A stretch of 56,195 nt of DNA from Cryobacterium sp. M96 (GTDB lineage Bacteria > Actinomycetota > Actinomycetes > Actinomycetales > Microbacteriaceae): positions 38,256 to 94,450 of the forward strand of contig NZ_PJJS01000040.1 in the NCBI RefSeq assembly GCF_002929845.1, read 5' to 3'. The first letter of the stretch is position 1; every line of letters starts with the position of its first letter. This document shows positions 8,098-16,307 of the stretch, in pieces. The notes under the pieces were generated by a model that saw only the letters and a program-made list of their open reading frames with translations, did not search any database and was not told the origin of the DNA. The position numbers were made by a program, and so were the translations under genes.

Positions 8098-9008
8098 CTA
8101 CTTCCAGCGGCGGGCGGACCCGGTGAGGAACCGCACATAGCCGACCAGTGACGCGTAGGAACACAGCACCTGGTCGCCGAGCAGATAGGCCAGGTAGCCG
8201 AACCGGTTGCGTCGCATTTCCAGACCGAGCGGACCGAAGACCCGGCGGCTCTGGAACATGCGCAGACTTCCGTAGATCACCAGGGTGATCGGAAGCACGG
8301 CCAGCGCCCAGATCGAGACCACGGCCGTGTTGCCGAAGACGGCGAACAGCACGAGGCCGGGCACCCAGAACAGCCCGTCCACTTCTGCATGCGGGTGGGC
8401 AGGTTGATGCGGGAGTTGCGCACGAGAACCGCGCCGGCCACGGCAACAGTGTCTGCCGGGGCGGATTCAAGCCGGGAGATCAGGTGGCGCGGGGCCTTCC
8501 GGTGCAGCAGCGTGTCCGCGTCGACCGTGATCAGATAGGGCGTGGTCACGTGGGTCAGTGCGGAGTTCAGCGCGTTCGACTTGCCGGGGACAGGTTGCCG
8601 CACGACCAGCAGGTCCACGTCGGATTCGATGGCGGCGACGTTGGCGAACCGCGCCGTAGCGTCATCGGAGCCGTTGTCGGAGAGGATCACCGTCACCTCG
8701 CCGGCGTAATCGCTCCCGCCGATGCAGCGGATCGCCTCCCGGAGACCGTCCTGCTCGTTTCGGGCGGCCACGATGATGGTCAGGGGGGTGACCGGATCGG
8801 GGACCCGGAACGGCGGCTGGCGATCCAGCAGGAGCGACAGGCTCAGAAACGCCACCACGAAGCCAGGCAGGAATGCCACCAGGGAGACGATGATCCACGC
8901 CGCCGGTTTGCCGGTCAGGCGGGTCAGGTCCTGGATCCACGGCAGCGAGATCCAAACGGATGCGTCGGTCCAGCTGAGCGCGAACAGAACGGACAGCCAG
9001 AACTTCAC
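8098..9008 (-). pseudogene. glycosyltransferase family 2 membrane protein, deleted and frameshifted
   Basis: The 5' part, from a likely GTG at 9008, encodes two transmembrane segments and the first half of a GT-2 domain: LTIIVAARNEQDGLREAI, the SDNGSDD loop and the VDADTLL metal site. After NLPTRMQ (around 8380) the family's remaining catalytic region, including the usual QxxRW motif, is missing. The sequence jumps in another frame to the C-terminal membrane segments (MDGLFWVPGLVLFAVFG to GYVRFLTG, ending at 8098). About 100 or more residues are therefore deleted and the frame broken, so no active enzyme can form. It sits 21 bp from the end of the converging PdxH-like gene. Confidence 0.8.
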
Positions 9009-9235
9009 GGCGACGGAGAGGCAGAGCCGGCGCCCGGGCGTCCGGTGGAGGGCAGCGGGCTCAGCGCACGCTGTCGGCGATGCCGGCGGTGCCGGCGCGG
9101 TTGGAGCGCGGGCATGTGAGCCCCAGGTGCGGGCTGTGTGACTCACGGCTGCGGCATCTGTCCCCCGGGTTGTTACTACAAACGTACGCCGCGACGGGCC
9201 CGCTGAGGAGTTGCCGAAGACACCAGTTCGGAGAG

Positions 9236-9496
9236 CTAGAAGTCCTCGTAGGTGAAGGCCTCCTCGGCGAGAAGCTGGGTCCAGGGCTCCGGTCGTTGGG
9301 AGCGGACTTGTTGCAGCGTGACGGTCGAGTTCGGGGTGATCAGAAGCGTAGTCAAGAACCCGGCGGAATTGATCACATTGATGAATCCTCCACCGCGCTG
9401 CACCGCGTCGGCCACGGAGGTTTTCCATGCTGCCAGGTCATCGTCGGTGTCGACAACGTAACGGTCGCCATTCACGGTCAGACGGTACTCGTTCAT
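9236..9496 (-). CDS. hypothetical 86-residue protein
   Basis: A small acidic soluble protein starting MNEYRLTVNGDRYVVDTDDD and ending AEEAFTYEDF. It has no signal peptide or membrane segment. The opening beta-strand pattern and central FINVINSAGF suggest a compact alpha/beta fold. Its ribosome binding site is weak. Its start faces the MarR gene at 9718 across a 221-bp region that contains a perfect inverted repeat (9603-9619), so the two may share control. I do not recognise the family. Confidence 0.6.
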   Translation of the reverse strand: MNEYRLTVNGDRYVVDTDDDLAAWKTSVADAVQRGGGFINVINSAGFLTTLLITPNSTVTLQQVRSQRPEPWTQLLAEEAFTYEDF

Positions 9497-9602
9497 GGAA
9501 ATAGACCCTGTCTCTCAGCGGACCCTGAAGCGCCACGTGGTGGTTCAGCAGAGATCGGACGATGCCCTAAGAATTGGCGTCGGAGAGTAATATATAGCGA
9601 TC

Positions 9603-9619
9603 AGTTTGAATTTCAAACT
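9603..9619. promoter_or_regulatory. probable MarR operator
   Basis: A perfect inverted repeat of 8+1+8 bp, AGTTTGAA-T-TTCAAACT, lies 98 bp before the marR-type start and 106 bp before the divergent gene. A/T-rich palindromes with a TTGAA core are typical of MarR-family sites, so autoregulation is likely. Confidence 0.6.
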
Positions 9620-9717
9620 ATTTTATGTTGGAAGATGATGCACGTCGTCGATAGGGTGGAGGCGGAAATGTGCCGCAGATCCAGCTGAGTACTTTTCGTT
9701 GATGTCGGGAGGAAACC

Positions 9718-10212
9718 ATGTTCAAGGAAAGTGGCTCCGTCCAGGTTCTCGAGGGTGTTGCTGCTGCGGTGGTCGTTCTGCTTCGAGCGCTGGACAAGAC
9801 GCGTGCCGGGATGGCGGCGAAGGATGGCTTCACGGGTTCTGAGATACGGGTTCTTTTTCGAATTTCGGAAGCGGGCCGGGTGACACCGAAGATTTTGGCC
9901 GGTTCCACGGATCTCTCGATGGGTGCGGTCAGCGCGATCTCTGACCGGTTGGTCGCCCGGGATGTCGTGCGCCGAGTTGCCAACCCGAATGACCGGCGGA
10001 GCCTGTTCCTGGAGCTGACTGCGACGGGCGAGACGCTGATGGATAGCATCTACGGTGATTTTCGTGCACGGATCGGCGAAGCTCAGAGGAAAATGTCGTG
10101 TGCTGAACAGGAGCTGCTCGAGGCGCAGCTGCTGAATATCGCTGCGGCGCTCGGCTACGACCTGGAAGAAAGACTTGCTGGAACTCAAATATCGGTCGTG
10201 AAGGCTTCTTGA
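9718..10212 (+). CDS. MarR-family transcriptional regulator
   Basis: A 164-residue winged-helix regulator. The helix-turn-helix occupies about residues 45-90 (GFTGSEIRVLFRIS to DLSMGAVSAISDRLVARDVV), followed by the wing PNDRRSLFLELTATGE, which contains the diagnostic DRR. Dimerisation helices follow. The start has an excellent site, GGGAGGAAACC, directly before ATG. It probably binds the palindrome at 9603-9619. The ligand is unknown. It is 92 bp upstream of two ANTAR genes in the same direction. Confidence 0.85.
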   Translation: MFKESGSVQVLEGVAAAVVVLLRALDKTRAGMAAKDGFTGSEIRVLFRISEAGRVTPKILAGSTDLSMGAVSAISDRLVARDVVRRVANPNDRRSLFLELTATGETLMDSIYGDFRARIGEAQRKMSCAEQELLEAQLLNIAAALGYDLEERLAGTQISVVKAS

Positions 10213-10304
10213 GCCTCCCGTTTCGGACGTGGCGGGGTACGTTCGGAAAATGACTTGGCCACGTTTGAAAAGGAGCAGCAGCGAGAATCGCAGGAGGGAT
10301 TGCC

Positions 10305-11024
10305 ATGCGTGATCAATTCGCGGTTGCCGAAAAGGCATTGTCCGCTTTGACAGGCAGCGAGTCCCGTCTGTTCGAGCCGTTCCTGGGGGTACTGCCAGTG
10401 GATGGCGTGTCAATCTCGACGTTCGGTGACTTTCTCCCTGATGAGACAATCTCGGCGAGCGACGCCCAATCGATGCGGCTGGACGAGCTTCAATTCGATC
10501 TGGGCGAGGGTCCGAGTTGGGATGCTCTAGAAACCGGGGCGCCGGTCTTCGAGCCGAACATTCGCGAACGACCGAACCGGGTTTGGCCGGCGTTCTCGGA
10601 GGCAATCATCGCCGATGATCTGGGCGCGCTTTTTGCTTTTCCTTTGTCGTTGGGGCCGTTGCGCATCGGGGCGATCGACCTGTACACGAGTCGGCCCAGT
10701 CATCTCAGTGATCTGAATATCCAGCACACTGCAGCCCTCGCGACCGTCGTCAGCCGGCTCGTTCTCGCCCGTGCCATCCGGCTGTCCCAGAGCGACATTA
10801 AGGGTGAAACCGACACGCGCAAACAATTCTCCCGACGTGAGGTGCATCAGGCCACAGGCATGGTGCTGGCCCAACTGGGGATTTCTGCCCTGGACGCCCG
10901 TCTGATCATCCAGGGCCATGCCTTCGCCGTCGGCCGATCTGTGCAGGAGATCGCGGAGGAGATCATCGACCGGCGATTGACTTTTGCGGTGAATGAAAAC
11001 CAGATCGAAGGGTCTCATGATTGA
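10305..11024 (+). CDS. GAF and ANTAR domain protein 1
   Basis: A 239-residue cytoplasmic regulator. Residues about 10-160 form a GAF-type sensor domain (LQFDLGEGPSWDALETGAPV, and GPLRIGAIDLYTSRP). Residues about 175-230 form an ANTAR RNA-binding domain (RREVHQATGMVLAQLGIS followed by a conserved helical stretch to AEEIIDRRL). ANTAR domains bind paired RNA stem-loops to prevent transcription termination. The start has AGGAGGG before ATG. The next gene overlaps its end by 8 nt, so the two are co-transcribed. Confidence 0.85.
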   Translation: MRDQFAVAEKALSALTGSESRLFEPFLGVLPVDGVSISTFGDFLPDETISASDAQSMRLDELQFDLGEGPSWDALETGAPVFEPNIRERPNRVWPAFSEAIIADDLGALFAFPLSLGPLRIGAIDLYTSRPSHLSDLNIQHTAALATVVSRLVLARAIRLSQSDIKGETDTRKQFSRREVHQATGMVLAQLGISALDARLIIQGHAFAVGRSVQEIAEEIIDRRLTFAVNENQIEGSHD

Positions 11025-11730
11025 TGAAACGAGAGAAGACCGCCTGATCGAAACGTTCGCGACCCTAGCTGACACCCTGGTTGCCGGTTATGACGTGGTG
11101 GAGCTCCTCCAGACACTGGTGGAGAGTTGCGCCGGGCTCTTCGATATTGCGGCGGCAGGTATTCTCTTGGCCGACGAAAACGGAGAGCTCGAAGTTGTCG
11201 CTTCCACCAGCGAAGCCAGCAGGCTTGTCGAGGTGATGCAACTGAGCGCTCGGGCGGGCCCGTGTGTCGAGTGTTTCATTACCGGGTCGGTCGTGTCCCT
11301 GCCGGACGTGGAGGACAGCCCGCTCGCGTGGCGGCGGTTTCGGGACAGTGCCAGGGAGCAGGGTTTCGCTGCGGTCCATGCGATTCCGTTGCGGCTGCGT
11401 GAGACTACCATCGGCGCCCTCAACTTGTTGTCCACTGTTCCCGGCGCCCTGCGTCAACAGGATGTGCGCGCGGCCCAGGCGTTGGCCGATGTGGCCACGA
11501 TCGGGATTCTGCAGGAACGCACGCTCCGAGAAAGCAACTCGGTGCGGGAGCAATTGACGATTGCGTTGAACTCCCGAGTCCTCATCGAGCAAGCCAAAGG
11601 CGTGATCTCGCATTCCCGCGGAGTCTCGATGGAGGACGCATTCGCGTTGCTGAGGAATCACGCTCGCAGTAACCACTTGTTGTTGTCCCAGGTTGCTCAG
11701 GGGCTGGTCGACCAGACCCTTGTCATCTAG
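11017..11730 (+). CDS. GAF and ANTAR domain protein 2
   Basis: A 237-residue protein with the same architecture as its upstream neighbour: a GAF domain (about residues 10-160, with GPCVECFITGSVVSLPDVE and LRLRETTIGALNLL) and a C-terminal ANTAR domain (LNSRVLIEQAKGVISHSRG onward). An earlier ATG at 10993 exists, but the ATG at 11017 has GAAGGG in front and starts just inside the previous gene's end. GAF motif GPCVE differs from GPSWD in the first protein, so the pair may sense different signals. The RNA target is not evident nearby. Confidence 0.85.
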   Translation: MIDETREDRLIETFATLADTLVAGYDVVELLQTLVESCAGLFDIAAAGILLADENGELEVVASTSEASRLVEVMQLSARAGPCVECFITGSVVSLPDVEDSPLAWRRFRDSAREQGFAAVHAIPLRLRETTIGALNLLSTVPGALRQQDVRAAQALADVATIGILQERTLRESNSVREQLTIALNSRVLIEQAKGVISHSRGVSMEDAFALLRNHARSNHLLLSQVAQGLVDQTLVI

Positions 11731-11977
11731 GCGGGAGACCCCCGCGCCTCTCAGAGCGCCTGAATCCTCCAGGAGCGCGAAATTCCCTGCTTGATTTCTG
11801 TGACGAACACCCTCTGAAATACGACTACATATTAAGAGATTCTCGCTGAAGACAGATTCTGTCTCGGCGGGACACGCTCCGATCGCGTCCACTCCATCGA
11901 TTCTCCTGTGACGCGGCTGAGCGAAGTCGTCCTGACTCTCTGAGGTTCATATCTGTATCAGTAGAGGAGATATCAAC

Positions 11978-12652
11978 ATGGCAACATACGACTCATCCGG
12001 TTTAAACATGAATCGAAACATCGACGACCACGGCTCCGATGCTGCGGTATCCGCGGGCGATGGGGCGACCAACCGCCACGAGGTCGCCGACCGTGATAAG
12101 GCCGTCGGCCGCGACGAGGCCCGCTTCGGCGGGATCAAGTGGGGATCGGCTTTCTTCGGCTGGCTCACCGCCACCGGGACCGCGGTGATCCTCACCGCCC
12201 TGTTCGCTGCGGTCGGAGCCGCAGTCGGCCTGGGCGGGGCCGATTCCACAGACCAAGCTGCCGGAACTGCTGCCGAGAACGCCGGCACCATGGCACTGGT
12301 CGGAGCGATTGTGCTCGCGGTTGTGGTCTTCGTGTCATATTTCTGCGGCGGCTACGTCGCCGGTCGGATGGCCCGCTTCAACGGAATCAAGCAGGGAATC
12401 GCGGTCTGGGTCTGGGCGATCGTGATCGCTGCCGTCGCCGGGATCCTCGGGGTCATTGCCGGCGGTGAACTCAACGTTCTGGGGAACCTGAACAGCTTGC
12501 CCAGCATCCCGCTCAATCCGGACGGTCTCACGGCAGGCAGCATCATCACCGCGATCGTCATCGTCCTGATCAGCCTCATCGGCGCAATCGTCGGCGGACT
12601 CGCCGGCATGCGGTTCCACCGCCGCGTCGACCGCGAAGCACTCGGCCGCTGA
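11978..12652 (+). CDS. conserved membrane protein with charged N-terminal tail
   Basis: A 224-residue protein. Residues 1-48 are hydrophilic (NRHEVADRDKAVGRDEARFGG), then four hydrophobic helices follow: WGSAFFGWLTATGTAVILTA, MALVGAIVLAVVVFVSYFCG, WVWAIVIAAVAGILGVIAGG, and a Gly-rich final one with GAIVGGLAGMRFHRR. Gly-rich helices and basic loops resemble small actinobacterial stress-membrane proteins, but I cannot name the family. The start has GAGGAGAT upstream. The 247-bp region before it contains a GACAGA-T-TCTGTC palindrome at 11851-11863 of unknown role. Confidence 0.75.
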   Translation: MATYDSSGLNMNRNIDDHGSDAAVSAGDGATNRHEVADRDKAVGRDEARFGGIKWGSAFFGWLTATGTAVILTALFAAVGAAVGLGGADSTDQAAGTAAENAGTMALVGAIVLAVVVFVSYFCGGYVAGRMARFNGIKQGIAVWVWAIVIAAVAGILGVIAGGELNVLGNLNSLPSIPLNPDGLTAGSIITAIVIVLISLIGAIVGGLAGMRFHRRVDREALGR

Positions 12653-12768
12653 CGGCCAGCACCTAACACTCATATCCAACACCTGCACCGGGCGGCTGGG
12701 CGGGCGCAGGTCTGCCCACCCGCTACCGCACTCTCGTACCCAAAATTTTATACAGAAATGAGACCGCC

Positions 12769-12915
12769 ATGGCGCGCCTGCTGAAGTACATCCCCGTAAT
12801 CCTGACCGTGGTCACCAAGTACCTGCGCAGCCCGCAGGGGAAGGCCGCGATGCAGAAGGTTCGCTCGTCGCGCCGCCGGCCGAAGAACGTCGGCAGTACC
12901 CGCCCGGGATACTGA
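12769..12915 (+). CDS. 48-residue basic small protein
   Basis: ATG at 12769 opens a 48-codon frame: a hydrophobic helix (LLKYIPVILTVVTKYLRS) followed by a strongly basic tail (KVRSSRRRPKN) and a TGA at 12913-12915. Bases 12741-12755 upstream are unusually A/T-rich (CAAAATTTTATAC) and could be a promoter. The same reading frame stays open for about 48 more codons after the TGA, with an acidic stretch DGDENWEEAE, to a TGA near 13066. Either the gene was once longer or the extension is chance. No function can be assigned. Confidence 0.5.
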   Translation: MARLLKYIPVILTVVTKYLRSPQGKAAMQKVRSSRRRPKNVGSTRPGY

Positions 12916-13154
12916 AGAAATCCGTCTGCGCCGCGACCACCGGCCCTGCACCTGGCAGACGCCGCTGACGGTGACGAAAACTGGGAAGAAGCTGAGACAG
13001 TCGACAGCGGTCGGCACTGGAGCATCGCCGGCACCACCCCGGTAGGACCGGCCGACGGCTACTGAGTCCTTGATGCGAGGGGCCTGACAGCCGTGAGGGA
13101 TCGTGGATTTGGGTTCGCGGCGGTTGTCCGCGAGGTCTGGCAGTGACTTTCCTC

Positions 13155-13241
13155 GAACGAATTCGACGGAGATTCTGCCCAAATCGCCCACATAGAGCCT
13201 GAAATTGCAGTTTTCCGGCAGATTCTCCGTCGAATTGGTTC
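13155..13241. repeat. 87-bp inverted-arm element, copy A
   Basis: Left arm 13155-13179 and right arm 13217-13241 are 25 nt each and pair with only two mismatches; a 37-nt centre lies between. The arms contain GAACGAATTCGACGGAGATT and its complement. AATT occurs near both ends. The inner arm bases are TTCTGCC here rather than TTTTGC, and the opposite arm changed to match (GGCAGA), which suggests that pairing is maintained. The element lies between the converging small ORF and the ABC-F gene. Confidence 0.85.
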
Positions 13242-13344
13242 AACACCGGACACGACGCTCCGCCTGGGCTCAGCCGCGTCCACTCGGTGCAGTCAGCTCT
13301 GACTTTCCGGGAGCGACTCCACCAATCGAATAGGGTCCGCTCAC
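13242..13344. repeat. tail shared with the element at 30992
   Basis: This stretch follows the right arm of copy A and ends at the ABC-F stop codon. It aligns over its whole length with 31079-31177 after copy B. Landmarks are ACACCGGACA versus ACGCCGGGCA, then CCACTCGGTGC, then GTCAGCTCTGAC, then a GCGAC block and a final CTCAC. By eye about two thirds of positions agree. Confidence 0.75.
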
Positions 13345-15015
13345 CTACGCCTCGGTCACCTGGCCGTTGTCCACCCGCCAGTGCCGGTCCGTGTGCACGT
13401 TGGCCAGCATCCGTCGGTCGTGGGTGACCAGCAGCAGCGTGCCCTCGTAGGACTCGAGGGCCTGCTCGAGCTGCTCGATGGCGGCCAGGTCGAGGTGGTT
13501 GGTGGGCTCGTCGAGCACCAGTAGATTGATGCCGTGCGCCTGCAGCAGCGCCAGGCCGGCACGGGTGCGCTCGCCGGGGGAGAGGTCCGCGGCCGGACGG
13601 TTGACGTGGTCGGCCTTGAGGCCGAATTTTGCGAGCAGGGTGCGCACCTCGGCCGTGGACAGATCGGGCACGAGTTCCTCGAAGCTGGTGGCGAGGTGCC
13701 GGGTGCCATCGAGTTGGGCCCGGGCCTGGTCGATTTCGCCAATGCTGACGCTGGCACCGAGGCTGGCCGTGCCGGCATCCGGAACCTGATGCCCCAACAG
13801 CGCGCGCAGCAGCGTGGACTTGCCGGCCCCGTTCGGCCCGGTGATGCCGATGCGCTCACCCGCGTTGACCTGCAGCGACACCGGGCCGAGGGTGAAATCG
13901 CCCTGGCGGAGCACCGCGTTGCTCAGCGTGGACACCACCGAACTCGAGCGGGGCGCGGACCCGATCGTAAAGTCGAGCTGCCACTCCTTGCGCGGCTCGT
14001 CGACCTCCTCGAGGCGCGCGATGCGGCTCTCCAGCTGCCGCACCTTCTGCGCCTGCTTCTCGCTGGACTCGGCGGATGCCTTGCGTCGGATCTTGTCGTT
14101 GTCGGGTGCCTTCTTCATGGCGTTCCGCACGCCCTGGCTTGACCATTCGCGTTGGGTGCGGGCCCGGCCCACGAGGTCGGCCTTCTTCTCGGCAAACTCG
14201 TCGTAGTGTTCGCGCTTGTGCCGGCGGGACGTTTCGCGCTCCTCCAGGTAGGAGTCGTAGCCGCCGCCGAAGACCCGGTTTGCCCCCTGGGCGAGGTCGA
14301 GTTCGAGCACGCGCGTCACGCAGCGCGCCAGGAACTCACGGTCGTGGCTGACGAGCACGACGCCGCCGCGGAGGCCGGTGACGAAGGACTCCAGGCGTTC
14401 CAGGCCGTCGAGGTCGAGGTCGTTGGTGGGTTCGTCGAGCAGAACGATGTCGAAGCGCGACAGCAGAAGGGCGGCCAGTCCGACCCGCGCGGCCTGCCCG
14501 CCGGACAGAGACGTCATCAGGGTGTGCTCGGCGAGCTCGGTGCCGAAAGTGAGACCGAGGCCGGTGAGCACCACGGGCATCCGTTCATCGAGATCGGCGG
14601 CGCCGCTGGCCAGCCAGCGCTCGAGGGCGGCCGAGTACACGTCGGCCGGGTCGAGGCCGTCGGGTCGCGGGCTCGGTGATGCATCGCCGAGAGTGGATGC
14701 CGCGTCGTCCATCTCGAGGGTCGCCTGGGCGCAGCCGGTGCGCCGGGCGATGTAACCGGCCACGGTCTCACCGGGCACACGCTCGTGCTCCTGCGGCAGG
14801 CAGCCGACGAAGGCATCGGCCGGGGCGAGGCTGACGGTGCCGGACTGCGGTTCGGACAGGCCCGCAAGCAAGCTCAACAGCGTGGACTTGCCCGATCCGT
14901 TCACACCGACGACACCCACGACGTCGCCGGGCGCGACGGTGAGGTCGAGGGAATCAAAGAGTGTGCGGTCCGCGTACCCGCCGGTCAGGCCCTTGGCCAC
15001 GAGTGTTGCGGTCAT
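13345..15015 (-). CDS. ABC-F family ATPase
   Basis: A 556-residue protein with two ABC domains and no membrane segment. Domain 1 has Walker [10 protein letters not shown], signature [16 protein letters not shown] and Walker [19 protein letters not shown]. Domain 2 has Walker [10 protein letters not shown], a degenerate signature [14 protein letters not shown] and Walker [14 protein letters not shown]. Between them lies a charged helical linker rich in Lys/Arg/Glu (about residues 265-345), which reaches into the ribosome in ABC-F translation factors. It probably acts in translation quality control or ribosome-targeting antibiotic protection; which one cannot be decided. The start has TGAGAAA upstream. 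Confidence 0.88.
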   Translation of the reverse strand: MTATLVAKGLTGGYADRTLFDSLDLTVAPGDVVGVVGVNGSGKSTLLSLLAGLSEPQSGTVSLAPADAFVGCLPQEHERVPGETVAGYIARRTGCAQATLEMDDAASTLGDASPSPRPDGLDPADVYSAALERWLASGAADLDERMPVVLTGLGLTFGTELAEHTLMTSLSGGQAARVGLAALLLSRFDIVLLDEPTNDLDLDGLERLESFVTGLRGGVVLVSHDREFLARCVTRVLELDLAQGANRVFGGGYDSYLEERETSRRHKREHYDEFAEKKADLVGRARTQREWSSQGVRNAMKKAPDNDKIRRKASAESSEKQAQKVRQLESRIARLEEVDEPRKEWQLDFTIGSAPRSSSVVSTLSNAVLRQGDFTLGPVSLQVNAGERIGITGPNGAGKSTLLRALLGHQVPDAGTASLGASVSIGEIDQARAQLDGTRHLATSFEELVPDLSTAEVRTLLAKFGLKADHVNRPAADLSPGERTRAGLALLQAHGINLLVLDEPTNHLDLAAIEQLEQALESYEGTLLLVTHDRRMLANVHTDRHWRVDNGQVTEA

Positions 15016-15120
15016 TCGTCTATTTTCTCAGACTGGCACTGCGGTTGCGCGCGTCACGGCGTGCTGCGAAAGTCTTCAAGAAGAGCGGCTCGACGGATGC
15101 CGACGGATGCAGACGGCGGC

Positions 15121-16251
15121 TCAGGCTGGTACCGGTTCCGCCTGCCTACGGGTCCGAGCGGGCGCCTGTGCTCGGGCTCCGGACGGAGCCTGAGCCTGAC
15201 CCGGAACAACAACGGCCTCAGCGGCAGCCGGCACGAAAGCCTGAGCCGAAGTCGCAGCGGGTGCGAGGGTGAGGATTCGTTCCAGGAGCAGCGTCGCGGC
15301 GTTTCGCCGGATGGACAGCACGACCCGGGCCTCGTGCGGATTCTGCCCGGCAGGCCCCGCGGTGACAGGCCCCCCGGCCGCCGCCTCCACCTTGGCGAAG
15401 TGGGTCTGGCCGTGGCGCGGGCCGGCGCTCATGTCCACGCAGATGCGCAGGGTCGGCGCCCGCTCGGCCTCAAGAGCGCCGGTTGCGAAGGCCGCGGCGA
15501 TGGAGGTATGCAGGGCGAAACGCCGCGTGCTGAACTGCGTGCCGCACTGCGTCAGGCAGGTGCCGAGCATGGCGGCCAGTGCCTGCTGGGTCAGCCCCGA
15601 GGCCGAGGCGAGTGCCCGCCGGTGGGTCTCGTCGAAGGTGTGCGGCGCCGTCGCGTCGAGCGGGACCACGGTCACCGGCCAGCTGGCCGCGAAGACGTCC
15701 GCGGCGGCCGTGGGGTCGGCGGCGATGTTGCCCTCGGCGAATTTGCCGACGTTGCCGGGCGCGAAGACGGCGCCGCCCATGATGGTGACGCGACGCACGA
15801 GCCGGGGAAGTTCCGGGTCGAGGTAGAGGGCCTCGGCCAGGTTCGTCAGCGGGCCGACCGCGATGACCTCCAGTTCGCCGGGATACTCGTGCGCCAGCCG
15901 GATCAGCAGCTCCGTGGCGCTGTCGTCGACTGGGTGCCGCCGCGAGCGGGGCAGCAGCACGTCCCCGATCCCGTTGCGGCCGTGCATGTGGGCGGTCCCG
16001 CGCCGGGAGATCCCGCTGACGGGCTCCCAGACGCCGACCGCGACCGGGATATCGTCACGCCTGGCGGTAGCGAGCAGGCTCAGGGTGTTCACCGCGGCGA
16101 CGGCCGGGTTGACGCATCCGCTCACCGTGCCGATCCCGACCAGACGGATGCCCGGTGTCGCCAGCAAGAACGCAAGCGCCATCGCATCGTCGATCCCGGT
16201 GTCGCAGTCGAGGTAGATCGGGCGGGGGTGGGGAGCCGTCGTGGGAGTCAT
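15121..16251 (-). CDS. inosine-uridine preferring nucleoside hydrolase family
   Basis: A 376-residue enzyme that hydrolyses the N-glycosidic bond of nucleosides to base and ribose. The calcium-binding motif DCDTGIDDAMAL is near residues 13-24. Other family segments are VGPLTNLAEAL, TIMGGAVFAPGN, EGNIAADPTAA, VVPLDATAPHTF and HTSIAAA. The C-terminus is extended by about 40 Ala/Pro/Gln-rich residues of unlikely function. An alternative ATG at 16311 overlaps the MFS stop (ATGA) and would add 20 residues; the ATG at 16251 with GGATGG upstream gives the usual N-terminus. It is co-transcribed with the transporter, suggesting nucleoside salvage that could feed ribose to the cell. Confidence 0.85.
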   Translation of the reverse strand: MTPTTAPHPRPIYLDCDTGIDDAMALAFLLATPGIRLVGIGTVSGCVNPAVAAVNTLSLLATARRDDIPVAVGVWEPVSGISRRGTAHMHGRNGIGDVLLPRSRRHPVDDSATELLIRLAHEYPGELEVIAVGPLTNLAEALYLDPELPRLVRRVTIMGGAVFAPGNVGKFAEGNIAADPTAAADVFAASWPVTVVPLDATAPHTFDETHRRALASASGLTQQALAAMLGTCLTQCGTQFSTRRFALHTSIAAAFATGALEAERAPTLRICVDMSAGPRHGQTHFAKVEAAAGGPVTAGPAGQNPHEARVVLSIRRNAATLLLERILTLAPAATSAQAFVPAAAEAVVVPGQAQAPSGARAQAPARTRRQAEPVPA

Positions 16252-16307
16252 CGTTGACCATCCGTTCTCATGGTGCTGGTTCAGGGGTTCAGAAGCGGTG
16301 CGGGAGT

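Noticed and set aside
11911..11925. GACGCGGCTGAGC shared in reverse with the tail of element A
   Set aside because: Only 13 bp match and the flanks do not align, so chance in G+C-rich DNA is likely.
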